Source: an uncultured Aquimarina sp.
Lineage (GTDB): Bacteria; Bacteroidota; Bacteroidia; Flavobacteriales; Flavobacteriaceae
Length of the DNA: 64,000 nt
Direction: 5' to 3'
NCBI GenBank assembly: GCA_947498815.1
Contig: CANMLU010000005.1
Coordinates: 248,001 to 312,000 of the forward strand
The notes under the pieces were generated by a model. The model saw nothing but the letters and a program-made list of their open reading frames with translations, was not told where the DNA came from and searched no databases. Positions within the stretch are counted from its first letter, which is position 1, and each line of letters opens with the position of its first letter. The position numbers and the translations under genes were made by a program. Below are positions 9,687 to 25,500 of this stretch, piece after piece.

Positions 9687-11922
9687 TTAGGATCAGACAT
9701 CGATGGTGGTGCTTCGCTAGTGCCCCAATCATTGGGTTTTTCTCCCATGGTAAAAACAATACTGGCGCCTTCAGAAATATCTTTATGTCGAAACCAGGCT
9801 TTTTTCCAGGCTTTGCCGTTTATGGTCATTGCGTTTATGTACATGTTTTCTTTTGATGCATTTTTGACTTCAATTTTGATAGTTTTATTATTTCCTATCT
9901 TCAAAATCGCCGAATTAACCATCGGACTAGTTACCAAATACACATCTTGTCCGGCAATGGGATAAAATCCCATCGCATGAAAAATATACCAACTGGACAT
10001 GGCACCAGAATCATCATTCCCTGGTAATCCATCCCTGGTTGTTTTAAAACTACTCTTCATAATACCATTGATACGCTTAGCGGTCAAGGCATATTCGCCT
10101 ACATAAGTATACCAGGCAGGAGTTAAAAAATCAGGTTCGTTACCTACATCATATAGTCCTTCTGCAAAAAAAATATCTAATCGTTTAATAAATTTCTCTT
10201 TCCCTCCTGTTTTGGCAATCAAAGCTTTTACATCGTGAGGTACATAAAAAGAATAGTTCCAGGAACGACCTTCATAAAATTTGACTGGCCAGTAGCCATA
10301 CTCCATAAAATCGTAGTTCGATATCCAGTTTCCATCTGGTAATCTCGGATAGATAAAACCTTTGGTATTACGATCTTCGTAATCGGCTCGCCACAGATTC
10401 ATCCAATTAGTAGATTGTTTGTAATACTTTTGGGCAATTTTATTTTTCCCTAATCCCTCTGCCAGAGTAGCAATGGCATAATCACAATTTGCATACTCTA
10501 CGGTTCGAGAACCTGATCGTTCAAAATCTGTAGAAACATATCCCAAGGTATTATAATCTCGCAAACCTCCTCTACCCTCTTGTTGTTCATTGCCTCCGGG
10601 AGGTACTTCAGCATTTTTAAGCATCGCTTCTAAAGCTAAGGGATAATCTATATTTTTTATTCCTTTTAAGTATGCTTCGGTAAAAAGAATATCACAATTA
10701 CTCCCCCCTTGGGTTCGCCCATTTGCATTTCCGCTTCGAGCGTCGGGCATATAGCCTTCATGTTTATAAATATCCAATAGCGACTGAAGCATTTTTGTGT
10801 GTTTTTCTCTGTTAATCAATAACAACAAAGGGTTAGTGGTACGAAAAGTGTCCCAAATCGCATAATAATCATCATAGTAGGCCTGATCAGATTTCCATAA
10901 GGGGTTTTCTCCGGTACGATCTACCGGCATTAACATAGAATGGTATAGTCCGGTATAAAAAATAGTTTTTAGTTCATTACTCCCTTCAATTTCAATTTTA
11001 CCAAGTTGTTCATTCCATTTTTGTTCAGCTTCTGTCTTTGTTTTCTCAAAATCCCAGTGCGGAATTTCTTTTTCAAGATTTGCTTTGGCTTTGTTAGTGC
11101 TTAAAAATGAAATTCCTACTTTAAGCTTTATCTGTTTTTCTTTTACGTTTGAAAATGAAAGGTAGGCACCGGTTTTTTCGCCACTATCAAACTCGGCCGT
11201 ATTTCCCGGGTGTTTTTCAGTTCCTTTCCAGGTACCAAATTGTGAAGCAGATTGCTCCATTTTGACGTAGAAGTACACTGTGTAGGCTTCGCCATAATTC
11301 CAACCTCCCCGTATTCTGGTATATCCTTCAACTTCATTTGGAGAAAGGATTTTAATCTCTGAGCCTACTAATTGCTGTGCTTCTCCAAAAGGTCCATGGC
11401 CATATTCTGAACCTGTAAGCAAAAAATGCCCGGCATCGATCACTATGTGGGTTTTATCTCCTTCAAAAGTATATTGATGAAAACCCGCACTATGCGTTGC
11501 TGTAAGTTCTGCTTTGACTTTATTTTTTTTAAGAGTTACAGAAAAATATCCCGGCGTATTCTTTTCATTTTCCCAGTCAGACGTATAATTTTTTAAATCA
11601 AAATCTCCAGAAACCGGCATTACCGAAACAGTACCATACTTTGCGCCACCACCGGTACCACTCACATGCGTATGGCTAAATCCTTCAATATCACTATCAG
11701 ATCGATATCCCGAATTCGAGTGCCCTACCATATCAGGACCTAGTTTTACCATTCCGAAAGGGAGACAAGCACCAATAAACACATGACCTCCTCCTTCTGA
11801 TCCGATAAATGGATCCGTATATGAAACGATATTTTGTGAATTGATCTGATGCAATAGTCCTGCACTAATAACAATAAACAGGAATATTTCTTTCATAATT
11901 TTTACATTGAATAAAGCCTTCA

Positions 11923-11923
<1 letters not shown>
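9683..11923 (-). CDS. Glycoside hydrolase family 92 exo-alpha-mannosidase, secreted
   Basis: GH92 enzymes are calcium-dependent exo-alpha-mannosidases. The family blocks are all visible: TDPFIGSEGGGHVF followed by PFGMVKLGPD near the start, GFSHTHVSGTGGG, the long helical barrel with QEGRGGLRDYNTLGY, and NDDSGAMSSWYIF with GFYPIAGQD near the C-terminus. The length (746 residues) is normal. The first ATG overlaps the stop of the upstream GH2 gene by one base (TAATG). A second ATG at 11896 begins a cleaner signal peptide and is an alternative start. Alpha-mannose is unexpected beside alpha- and beta-galactosidases and suggests a mixed glycan or a related linkage. Confidence 0.93.
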
Positions 11924-16286
<4,363 letters not shown>

Positions 16287-16340
16287 ATTCGTTGCTAGTA
16301 TTATTGTTTTTCTTTAAGACTGCTTTAGTATCCCAATAAA

Positions 16341-16372
16341 AGCCATAGTTTCTTTAAGTAGATACTATGGCT
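16341..16372 (-). terminator. Possible hairpin terminator or processing site after the 1418-residue enzyme gene
   Basis: The 9-bp perfect arms AGCCATAGT (16341-16349) and ACTATGGCT (16364-16372) are followed, on the minus strand, by a short T-rich run. The hairpin lies between the stop at 16468 and the GH27 start at 16286. It could partly end transcription from susCD and leave the downstream enzymes at a lower level. The T run is weak. Confidence 0.45.
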
Positions 16373-16467
16373 CACCAATAATAGTGGAGTCAATGGTTAT
16401 TCAAAAACTAACTAAATTCTAAAATGAGATTCGATACTCTAAAATTGGCTAATTAATCTATGATCCT

Positions 16468-19400
16468 TTATTTTTTGACAACCAGCCTTGTGATATTACC
16501 ATCATTATAATTGAATCTAACAAAATACAAACCTGATCTAATTAAATCTACATCTGGGATTTCACTCCAATAAATCTCATACTTTCCAGGTTGTTTTTGA
16601 AGTTCTTTGTATTGCGCAATTACATTTTGTCTCAAATCAATAATTTGAATTTCAACATCAGTAGTTTGGTCTACCTCATAAAAAATAACAGACCTATCGT
16701 TAATAGGGTTCGGGTAAATACTTAATTTTGGGTGTTTTACTGAAATCGAGTCATTCTTGGCTGTCTCTGATACAAATATCCCGAATGAATTCAGGCTTTT
16801 AAAAAAAGAGGGGGACCATGAAAAAGTAATGTTACCGGTAATCAAAAGCTCTTGTTCTTCAGAGGCAATAGGAATTTTTAACCCAGAACTCCCTTTTTCT
16901 GAATATATAGTGTTATAATCTCTTCCGTTGATCTGTAAATCGGTAATATAAGACTCGTTTCCACCTTTTACTGCATTAGTAACGGCAATAACTTTATCAT
17001 AAGATTTTCCTGTACTGTTTTGCCATTGTAGCATTTCATTTCCCAAAATAAAATCAACGACTCCTGTTTGTTTATTATATTTTAATTCGAAATTTTCTTT
17101 TTGATTAGGGGACCATTGGAATCCTTTTGTGTCTTTTAATCTTATTTTTCTATCTATCTTATCAAAAATAGCCGCTTCCCATATATTTCCATCAATTCTA
17201 TTATCGCCTACCCTACCGGAAACAAAAAAATCGATAGACTCATTTCTTAAACAATCGATAGTTTCACAAGTTTCAGCAGCATCGATAAAATCGACGGTAT
17301 CCAAAAGTAGTTCTGGAGCATTTTCTATACCACTTTCTTTTGAAAACAGATTGAAGTTTCCAGTGCCATCGGACACTATTGCAATCGATAATATCTGATC
17401 TGATGCTAGTTCTTGACGTACAGCTTCAGTGATATCTAAAACCATCCAATCGTTTACAGCTATGGGATTTTCTTTGGGTTGTATAGCTAGTATATTTCCG
17501 GCTACCGGTGCAGTGTTCCATGTAAGCGTCTCTTCATCCCAAGCATCATCCTCTACAAAAAGAGTTGAAATGTTATTAGGGCCGTTTCCACCATCGTTCC
17601 GACTTACTTTCAATCTCAATTGTGCCGTCGTAAACTCACCTTGTATCTGTGATAAATCAAATTGCAGAAAAGATCGTCTGGTAAAGCCTTCTCCACCTGC
17701 CTGTTTTATTTGAAGCTCCTCACCCGTTCCATAATTTCTATCAGCGTTTGCGCCACCTCTGATATAGGTGTCACTTGTAGGGATAATAGAGGTTCCTTCT
17801 TTAGCGATTAGCAGATCTAAGCTTTTGGAAGAAGTTTTTCCTTCCGAATCTGTAGCGGTTGCTTTAAGTTTGAAGACTCCCGATTCATCTCTTTTTGTTT
17901 TTAGAATATAAGGTGATTTTTTATCCGAACCGACAAGAGAATCATTAATAAAGAAATCAACCTTTTCTATTTTTGCACCGTCTGTTGCTTCAGCTTTTAC
18001 CTTAGTTACAATAGATTGCCCTACATTATACTCGGTACCATCATTGGGAAAAACAAAAGATACTACAGGCGATTCTTTAACTAGTAATCTAGGTTCGTTA
18101 CCAATGCCTGACTCTTTAGAAAAGTATTGAACAAGAGCTGTTGATGTGGTCCAAAGTGCAAGCGATAATACTCCATCCCCAGATTGTTCTGCCAAAGCCT
18201 GTTCAGTGACATCAAAATTAGTCCATTGTCCTTCTTCAGCAACACTATTACTGGTTATTTCTACAGGAAATTCTGGTTGATTATTCCAAGTTATCGTATT
18301 CTCTGCCCAGTCATCATTAGGCACAAAATATACAGAATGTATAGCGTTGCCACTTCTGGCCACTCGCAAACGCAAAATAGCTTCTTGAACCGAAGTTAAT
18401 TGGCTTACATCGAATTGAAGAAAAATTCTTCTCTTTAAATTATCTCCACCCGCAGTTTTGATTAGTAAGGCAGGATTATCTCCAAAATTATCATCATCGG
18501 TTTGACCACCTTTTACATAAACGTCTGCGGCCGCTATTAAGTTAACACCATTATTTGGATGTTGCACTGCTATGTCTTTTGTTGCCAAACGAACGGCTCC
18601 GTTATTATCCTTTGCAATCGCTAATATTCTGGTGGTACCTGCCGGTACATTAATCCAGTCTACAGTATACGGAGGTGATGTAAACTCACCCAAACGTACG
18701 GGTCCTGCATAGAGGACTACTTCTTTAATCCCATTAGGATCTGATGCTGTAGCAGAAATAGTGATAGTATCACCTTCTGCAAAAGCAATTTCATCTGTAG
18801 GCACCGTAATGTTTATGGAAGGCATATCATTACTTGATGTATTCTTCTTGGCAATAAACATGTATGTTTCGCCTGTTTCTAAACCATCAACCAGAATAGA
18901 TGACATTCCTGAAATATCGATTGTTCTTGCAGGATCGGGAGCACCTGTTGATCCTATCAAAGGGTTCCATGAATTGTATCTATATATCTCCAAAATATTG
19001 GTTGAATTTGGTAAATCGTTTATATCAAAAGAATTTCCTACTTGATTACTCCAACCATCACGGTTATGAAAAACCCACATTTTATCTCCGCTTTCTGAGG
19101 TCAGAATATCTACTCCCAAGTCTTCATTAGCATCAATTATTTTAAAACCTTTTGTGATATTTGCCATCATTTGATGTGCAATTCCTTTTGCGTTTCCCAA
19201 AAAGGGAAAAGAAGATTCTGCCATACCCAAATTAACATTAGAGCTCACAGGAAGATAAGTTCGAAATGCTAGTGCAAAATCTGATACAATATTACCGTCA
19301 TTTCCTCGAACGGTAAGCAAGTCCCATGTAGCCGTCACAAAATCTTTTGCATTTTCAGCATCACTTCCTGCACCTCTAGCATTATATTCTGTACTCCAGA

Positions 19401-20724
19401 CATTGAAATCTGCATTAATACCGTAATCTGATTTTACTTTGTCTATTAACCCCTGATGTGATGCTACTTTACCAACCAAAGTAAATTCTGGTTGATTTCT
19501 ATCATAATATCTATGAATATCCAAGGCATTCAACGTATTATCATTTAACATACCAGCAATGCCGGTCATATACGGATTAAAACTTCGAAATAATGGTACT
19601 TCTTGTAATCCACCGGGAGCAACTTGAAGATTTGTACTAACGGAGTGTACTCCATTAGCAAAACCTCTAGTCGCGGCAAGATAATCGGCGACTGGAAAAT
19701 GTAAATTTGCAGGAACATCGGCTCCTGCTAAACCAAATAACGGTTCATTAATAGCTGAATAGCGGGTAATACCCCAATTCGTAATACCGTTTTGTAGCAA
19801 GAAAGCACTATTGGGTCGAAATCTTTCTGCAAAAGCAGTTCCGATATTGAACCATTTTTGTTCACTACCCAAGGCGCCATTATCGGGATTATGCTCGATA
19901 AGAAGCATTGGGTTTATTCCTTCGGCATGCAACAATAATACGATTTCATCAATAGATTCTGGCTTTACTTGTCCATTTTCAAGATATAAACCAGGTTCAA
20001 TTCCGATCCGGGTATATTGTAATCCTGCAGCTTGAATCGATTCTGAAGCATTAAAAGCATTGGTGTTAGCTAACCCTCCATTAAAATCGCAGGTTCCCAT
20101 GATACTGGATATATTAGGTTGATTGTTAATCACGGCTGGGGTTTCTTGTTCAATTTCGAGAACAGGACCTGTTCCAACACCTTCTGAAGAGTGAAATTTC
20201 ATATTTCCTACACCGTCCGAAGTGATTACCATGGATAATTTTCCATCATTTACAATTTCTTGAATTGCAGCTGTGGTCACATCAAAACTCAGAGTAACTT
20301 CTGAGGTGTTATTAACACCAACTATAGTCGTTATCACAGCTCCTGAAATAGGTTCTGTGTTCCATGTTATCGTATTCTCTTGCCAGGTATCATCGGAAAT
20401 GAGTGTAGCCGTATAATTATCGGGAGCACCATTATTTACAGACTCTATGGTAAGTTTTAGTTTTGCTGAAAGTATGGAACCGCTCACGGAAGACAAATCA
20501 AACTTTAGAAAAGTTCTTCTTGTTGAAGCCTCTCCGGGAGCTTGTTTTACCCAAAGCAATGGGTCGGCACCATAATTTGTATCTGCATTTGTACCACCTC
20601 GAGTAAATGCATCATCGATTGGTGACACTAATGTTTGTGCCTCCAGAAGCGATGAACATATCAAGACAAATAAAACATTGATGTATACTAAAGGTAAACC
20701 ATATTTTGGTTTTATTGTTTTCAT
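16468..20724 (-). CDS. T9SS-secreted multidomain glycoside hydrolase candidate with three DNRLRE (CBM96-like) domains
   Basis: This 1418-residue protein has, in order: signal peptide (1-30); DNRLRE/CBM96-like domain (about 31-192); a TIM-barrel-like domain (about 203-625) with SAINEPLFG (E327) and WSTEYNARG (E446), spaced like the acid/base and nucleophile of clan GH-A enzymes; an Ig-like domain (about 635-725); a second DNRLRE domain (about 735-885); another Ig-like domain (about 890-975); a third DNRLRE domain (about 980-1140); an unrecognised domain; and a C-terminal SIYPNP...VVKK T9SS sorting domain. It is the only protein in the locus with a T9SS signal, so it is probably the extracellular depolymerase. 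I cannot assign the catalytic domain to a known GH family, and GH86 or GH39 relatives are possible. Confidence 0.8.
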   Translation of the reverse strand: MKTIKPKYGLPLVYINVLFVLICSSLLEAQTLVSPIDDAFTRGGTNADTNYGADPLLWVKQAPGEASTRRTFLKFDLSSVSGSILSAKLKLTIESVNNGAPDNYTATLISDDTWQENTITWNTEPISGAVITTIVGVNNTSEVTLSFDVTTAAIQEIVNDGKLSMVITSDGVGNMKFHSSEGVGTGPVLEIEQETPAVINNQPNISSIMGTCDFNGGLANTNAFNASESIQAAGLQYTRIGIEPGLYLENGQVKPESIDEIVLLLHAEGINPMLLIEHNPDNGALGSEQKWFNIGTAFAERFRPNSAFLLQNGITNWGITRYSAINEPLFGLAGADVPANLHFPVADYLAATRGFANGVHSVSTNLQVAPGGLQEVPLFRSFNPYMTGIAGMLNDNTLNALDIHRYYDRNQPEFTLVGKVASHQGLIDKVKSDYGINADFNVWSTEYNARGAGSDAENAKDFVTATWDLLTVRGNDGNIVSDFALAFRTYLPVSSNVNLGMAESSFPFLGNAKGIAHQMMANITKGFKIIDANEDLGVDILTSESGDKMWVFHNRDGWSNQVGNSFDINDLPNSTNILEIYRYNSWNPLIGSTGAPDPARTIDISGMSSILVDGLETGETYMFIAKKNTSSNDMPSINITVPTDEIAFAEGDTITISATASDPNGIKEVVLYAGPVRLGEFTSPPYTVDWINVPAGTTRILAIAKDNNGAVRLATKDIAVQHPNNGVNLIAAADVYVKGGQTDDDNFGDNPALLIKTAGGDNLKRRIFLQFDVSQLTSVQEAILRLRVARSGNAIHSVYFVPNDDWAENTITWNNQPEFPVEITSNSVAEEGQWTNFDVTEQALAEQSGDGVLSLALWTTSTALVQYFSKESGIGNEPRLLVKESPVVSFVFPNDGTEYNVGQSIVTKVKAEATDGAKIEKVDFFINDSLVGSDKKSPYILKTKRDESGVFKLKATATDSEGKTSSKSLDLLIAKEGTSIIPTSDTYIRGGANADRNYGTGEELQIKQAGGEGFTRRSFLQFDLSQIQGEFTTAQLRLKVSRNDGGNGPNNISTLFVEDDAWDEETLTWNTAPVAGNILAIQPKENPIAVNDWMVLDITEAVRQELASDQILSIAIVSDGTGNFNLFSKESGIENAPELLLDTVDFIDAAETCETIDCLRNESIDFFVSGRVGDNRIDGNIWEAAIFDKIDRKIRLKDTKGFQWSPNQKENFELKYNKQTGVVDFILGNEMLQWQNSTGKSYDKVIAVTNAVKGGNESYITDLQINGRDYNTIYSEKGSSGLKIPIASEEQELLITGNITFSWSPSFFKSLNSFGIFVSETAKNDSISVKHPKLSIYPNPINDRSVIFYEVDQTTDVEIQIIDLRQNVIAQYKELQKQPGKYEIYWSEIPDVDLIRSGLYFVRFNYNDGNITRLVVKK

Positions 20725-20856
20725 AATTAAGATATGATTAAGTGAAAAGGTTTTAAGGCCGATTTTGTATTTTAAATTAAATCTAAACTAAATCCCAATT
20801 GATTTCAGTTTCTATTACATCCGTTTAGGATTACTTCAGAATAATCCAGATCCAGA

Positions 20857-22512
20857 TCAGTACCCATCATTTTGTCTCATTGGCTCCGTTAAATTTGCAT
20901 CAATTACAGATTGTGGAATAGGAAATAACGCATCTCTTTCTTGAATATTAGGCCCAGCCTGAAGGTTATACAAGCGAGTTCTTTCTATAAGTTTATTATT
21001 TCTAACCAGACTATATCTTCTTTGCTCTTCGCAAAGTAGCTCTCGTGATCTTTCATCTAAGAGAAAATCTATGGTCACATCTGTTGCAGTAATATCAGAA
21101 GCATTGGATCTTTGTCGTACAACGTTTATTGATTCTGCTGCTCCTGCTCTATCTCCTTGAGCCAATTGTGCCTCGGCTAGTAATAAATAAGTATCTGCCA
21201 AACGCAAATAAGGTTGATCACCATATTGTTCATTTAGGTTTAGATTTGCAGGGTCTGCCCATTCCCATTTTCTACAATGAGGATATTGATTTCTATTTGA
21301 TGAATTAATACTATTTTCGGGTACAAGTTCTGTTGCTACCGTATCCCCAAATGAAAATCCAACAGGAGGGGCATCGCCAAAACTTTCGGTATAGGTATAT
21401 CCTTTTGTGACCGCAAACTCAGAATTACGTTCATCTTGAGGTTCATAAATACTTAACGCCCAATTGGTCATACTTAATCTTCCTATACCACGTCCTCCTC
21501 TTTCGAAGGCAACTGCTATTCCAGGAATATTTCTATAAAAACCAATAAAAAAACGTCTCATTATATTTCTTCCTTGGTCTGGTACATCCACCCCGTTTTC
21601 GTGCACTATAGCCCACAGAACCTCTGTGTTTCCTTGTGAGCGAAGTGCATTACCGTCATAGAATTGATCCATAAATGGGACTCCCGGTTGACCAGATCTG
21701 ACTCCATATCTAGACGTGATCAAAGCATGGGGACCATTAATCACTTCTTGTGCTTTGCTTTCTGCTTGATCAGGTTTTCCCATTCTCAAATATAATTCTG
21801 CCAAGTAATGCCGTGCAACCGCTTTTGATACTGTTCCGGGGTTTCTAGGCTCAATAGGTAACCATTCTTCAGCGAATAACAAATCCTCTTCCATCGCATC
21901 ATATACTAGATCTAAAGATGTTCTTTCCCAATCTGTTCGAATATTATTTCCGTTCGATTCTTTAAGATTTAAAGGAACTTCTCCCCAGAGGTATGTGAGA
22001 TGTCTGTATGCCCATGCCCGAATTACTTTTGCCTCAGCTACTGCTTCATTCTTTTCTTCAATAGACCAATCAACATCTGGGTTTTCTGCTCGATCGACAA
22101 TGGTATTTGCAGCATTTATTGTTCTGTATAACCAATTAAAAATTCTTCTTGTATATCCTGCTGCTGGGTCATTTCTAGCTCCAAAGTCGCTAGTAATTCT
22201 TTCAGACCCTCCTGGATTAAGTGCAAAAACATTGTCTGTACCATTGACCATTATTGAAAATCTGAGATCTCCACCGCCACTTTCGTTTTGTCCTGTACTT
22301 CCCATTCGCTCTTTTCGGACTTCATGATAAAGCCCATTTAAAGCTGCTTCAAAACCAGATTTATTCACAAATAGATTTTCTGCTACTAAGATGTTCGGAG
22401 GGTTTTCATCAAGAAAATCTTCAGAACATGAAGATATACTGAATAGAACAAATAGCGCCACAAATACTTGTAGTTCTATTTTCTTTATATATGAGATATT
22501 AATTTTTTTCAT
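20857..22512 (-). CDS. SusD-like outer-membrane glycan-binding lipoprotein
   Basis: A 551-residue SusD/RagB family protein. The lipobox ends FSISSCSEDFLDENPP, the typical SusD start, which anchors it on the outer face of the outer membrane. Helical TPR-like segments such as AVARHYLAELYLRMGKPDQAE and YLRLADTYLLLAEAQ are present, and the C-terminal half ends with LFPIPQSVIDAN, a strongly conserved SusD block. It forms the lid over the SusC barrel and binds oligosaccharide. It follows susC with a 16-base gap, so the two are cotranscribed. Sequence does not reveal the ligand. Confidence 0.95.
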   Translation of the reverse strand: MKKINISYIKKIELQVFVALFVLFSISSCSEDFLDENPPNILVAENLFVNKSGFEAALNGLYHEVRKERMGSTGQNESGGGDLRFSIMVNGTDNVFALNPGGSERITSDFGARNDPAAGYTRRIFNWLYRTINAANTIVDRAENPDVDWSIEEKNEAVAEAKVIRAWAYRHLTYLWGEVPLNLKESNGNNIRTDWERTSLDLVYDAMEEDLLFAEEWLPIEPRNPGTVSKAVARHYLAELYLRMGKPDQAESKAQEVINGPHALITSRYGVRSGQPGVPFMDQFYDGNALRSQGNTEVLWAIVHENGVDVPDQGRNIMRRFFIGFYRNIPGIAVAFERGGRGIGRLSMTNWALSIYEPQDERNSEFAVTKGYTYTESFGDAPPVGFSFGDTVATELVPENSINSSNRNQYPHCRKWEWADPANLNLNEQYGDQPYLRLADTYLLLAEAQLAQGDRAGAAESINVVRQRSNASDITATDVTIDFLLDERSRELLCEEQRRYSLVRNNKLIERTRLYNLQAGPNIQERDALFPIPQSVIDANLTEPMRQNDGY

Positions 22513-22528
22513 CTGTTTATTTTTATGT

Positions 22529-25500
22529 TTAAAGACTCACATTAACACCAAAAATGAATGTTTTGTTTACTGGAATTGAAAATTGCCTGAATCCTTGACT
22601 TATATCGTTATTTTCGGCTTGAGCTTCATTAACTCTTCCTTGAAATTCTGGATCTGTACCTGTCCAATCTGTAATAGTGAACAGGTTTCTCACGGTACCA
22701 TACAATCTAAAACTAGTTAGACCTAGCGTTTCAAGTACGGGTTTTGGAAAATTATAAGAAAGCGTTATATCTCTCATTCTTATAAAACTAGCATCTTCTA
22801 CAAACCTTACTTCTCTAGGGTTAGGATCGCCACCGGGAGTATTTGCTTCACTATTTCTGGGATAGGTATTAATTGGGTTTTCGGGGGTCCAATATTCTCG
22901 TTGCACCCCATTTCTTCTTCCTCCCAGAAGAAATACTTCGGCATCCAGTAAACTGTTCGGTCTTTCAACTCCTTGCTCGGTATATACAAAAAAGTTCAAA
23001 CCCCAATTTTTATAAGTTATAGTACTGCCTAGACCTGCAATAAAATCAGGTTGTAAATTTCCAAAAATCTCACGATCATCATCTCTGGTTATTTCTCCAT
23101 CTTGATTTACATCTTTCACTCTTACGTCTCCCGGAACAGCTCCATATATTGCCGCTTCATCTACTTGATCTTCTTGCCAGATTCCATCAAAAACAAAACC
23201 GTAATTAACCCCAATTGGCTCACCAATAAACCATTGATTAGCAATATCATCTTCTCCATCTCCATATAATTTGAGTATTTTATTACGATTAAATGAAAAG
23301 TTGAAATCTGCAGACCATGTAAAATTGGCTTTCTTTATAACATCTGTAGACAATAGAACTTCTAATCCTTTATTTTCGGTTTCACCTATATTCTGAACGA
23401 TAGAAGATATTCCTTGTACGGAAGAAATTCGTCGATTAAGTAATAGATCTTCTGTTTTGGATTCATAATACTCTACACTACCTCGAATTCTATCGTTAAA
23501 AAATCCAAACTCCATTCCTGTGTTAAAAGACGTAGTGGTTTCCCATCCTAAATTTGCATTTCCTAATGTCTCAGGGATAAAACCTGCTGCGAAATCGGTA
23601 CTATTAGTACCGCTAAGGTAATTTTGAGGGCCTAATCGAGCTAAAGTCCTAAACGGCCTTATGGCCTGATTCCCTATTTGGCCATAAGAAAAACGAAATT
23701 TTAGATTACTTACGGTTGATGAGTTATTAAGAAAATTTTCTCTGGAGGCATTCCAAGCCAATCCTATCGAAGGGAACACAGCATATTTATCATTAGCCCC
23801 AAATCCAGAAAAGCCATCTCTTCTTGCGGTAAGGGTAAGCAAATATTTACTATCGTAACCATAGTTAATACGTCCCATTTGAGAAACGATAGCATTCTTT
23901 CTATATGCGTTTGAAGGAATACTGATATCTGCAAGTTCTGCCTGGTAAAAGTTTAAAATATCATTAGGAAACCCGCGAGCGTCTAATTGAAATCTTTGAT
24001 AATCTTCAATTTGACTACTGTAGAGTGCAGTAACCTCTAATTTATGAGCTCCAAAAGTATTTTTATAATTAAGAATATTTTCTAATAAGAAACTTCTCGT
24101 TCTATCCTGACGATTTGTTGAAGATCCACCTACAAGAAGTCCAGTCCTTGTATTGCGTCCGCGATATGTATTTCGATCTCGATTAGAATATTCTGTACCC
24201 GTATTGAGTTTATAAGATAGGCCTGGAATGAACGGTAAATCTATATCGACATAAATATTAGAGAATATTGAGTATTCTTTATCTTCATTCTCAAACAACT
24301 TTCTTTCCAAAGGGTTTCCAAAAAACTCATCTTCTGGCCACGGAAATATGGTAGGTGTCACTCCGTCCTCTTCATAAGGGTTCGTAAGAGGATTAAGAAA
24401 AAAAGCTCCCGCAAGATCCACTGCAATACCGCTACGGTCTATATAATTTAATCGTGTATTTGTTCCTACTGATAACCAGTCTTTAATTTTTTGATCCAGA
24501 TTAAACTGCAAATTATAACGCTCAAACTGATCTCCTAGTGCTATCCCTTCTACATCAATAAAAGTTCCTGCCAGATATACTTTTGTTTTTTCATTTCCTG
24601 AAGCAACTGAAATCGAATGTTCCTGCTGTATTGAAGTCCTTGTCGAAATATCAACCCAATCTGTGAAATTTCCGCTATTGAAATTCTCAAGTTCAGTTGG
24701 TGTAAATATAGCTGTAGGATTATCTGGGTCTCCTCCGAGTCGCTCAAGTTTGAAATCATAAAATTCCTGCCCATTCATTAAATTAGGAACATTTGTAGCC
24801 TTTTGGAAACCTACATAGGTATTATAATTTATTGTTGTTCGCCCGGCTTTTCCTTTTTTGGTGGTAATTAGAATTACACCATTAGCACCTCTGGTACCAT
24901 AAATTGCTGAGGATGAAACATCTTTAAGTACTTCTAAGGATTTTATATCATTTGGATTTATCTGTGAAATATTACCACTAAAAGGAACTCCGTCCAAAAC
25001 AATTAAAGGTTCATTATCAGCCGTTATAGAATTTTGCCCTCTAATTCTGATACTAACATCACTATTTTCTGCATTTGATGAGTTATTGGTTATATATACT
25101 CCCGAAACTGATCCCTGGAGCGCCTGAGAAAAGTTGGTATTTGGAACGCTTTCAAGGCGATATTCTTCTAATGAAGATACTGAACCTGTGATGTCCAACT
25201 TTCTTTGAGTTCCATACCCAACTACAACAATTTCATCTAGGGTTGCCGCATCGGGTTTAAAAATGTAATCAATGACTTTTCTTCCATCAATTTCAATTTC
25301 TTCAGTTAAATACCCTATGTAGGAGAACACCAAAGTAGTTGCACCATCGTTTACATTTAACGTATAATTCCCATCAAAATCGGACACTGCTCCATCAGAT
25401 GTACCTTTTACGATTATATTAGCCCCTGGGAGTGGGATTCCGTCTTCATCGGTTACAGTTCCTGTAATGATATTTTGCCAAGGAACTGTTCGTTTTTTAG

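Noticed and set aside
24550-24774. Alternative-frame ORFs inside susC suggesting a frameshift
   Set aside because: The main susC frame is continuous with all expected domains, so these are shadows.
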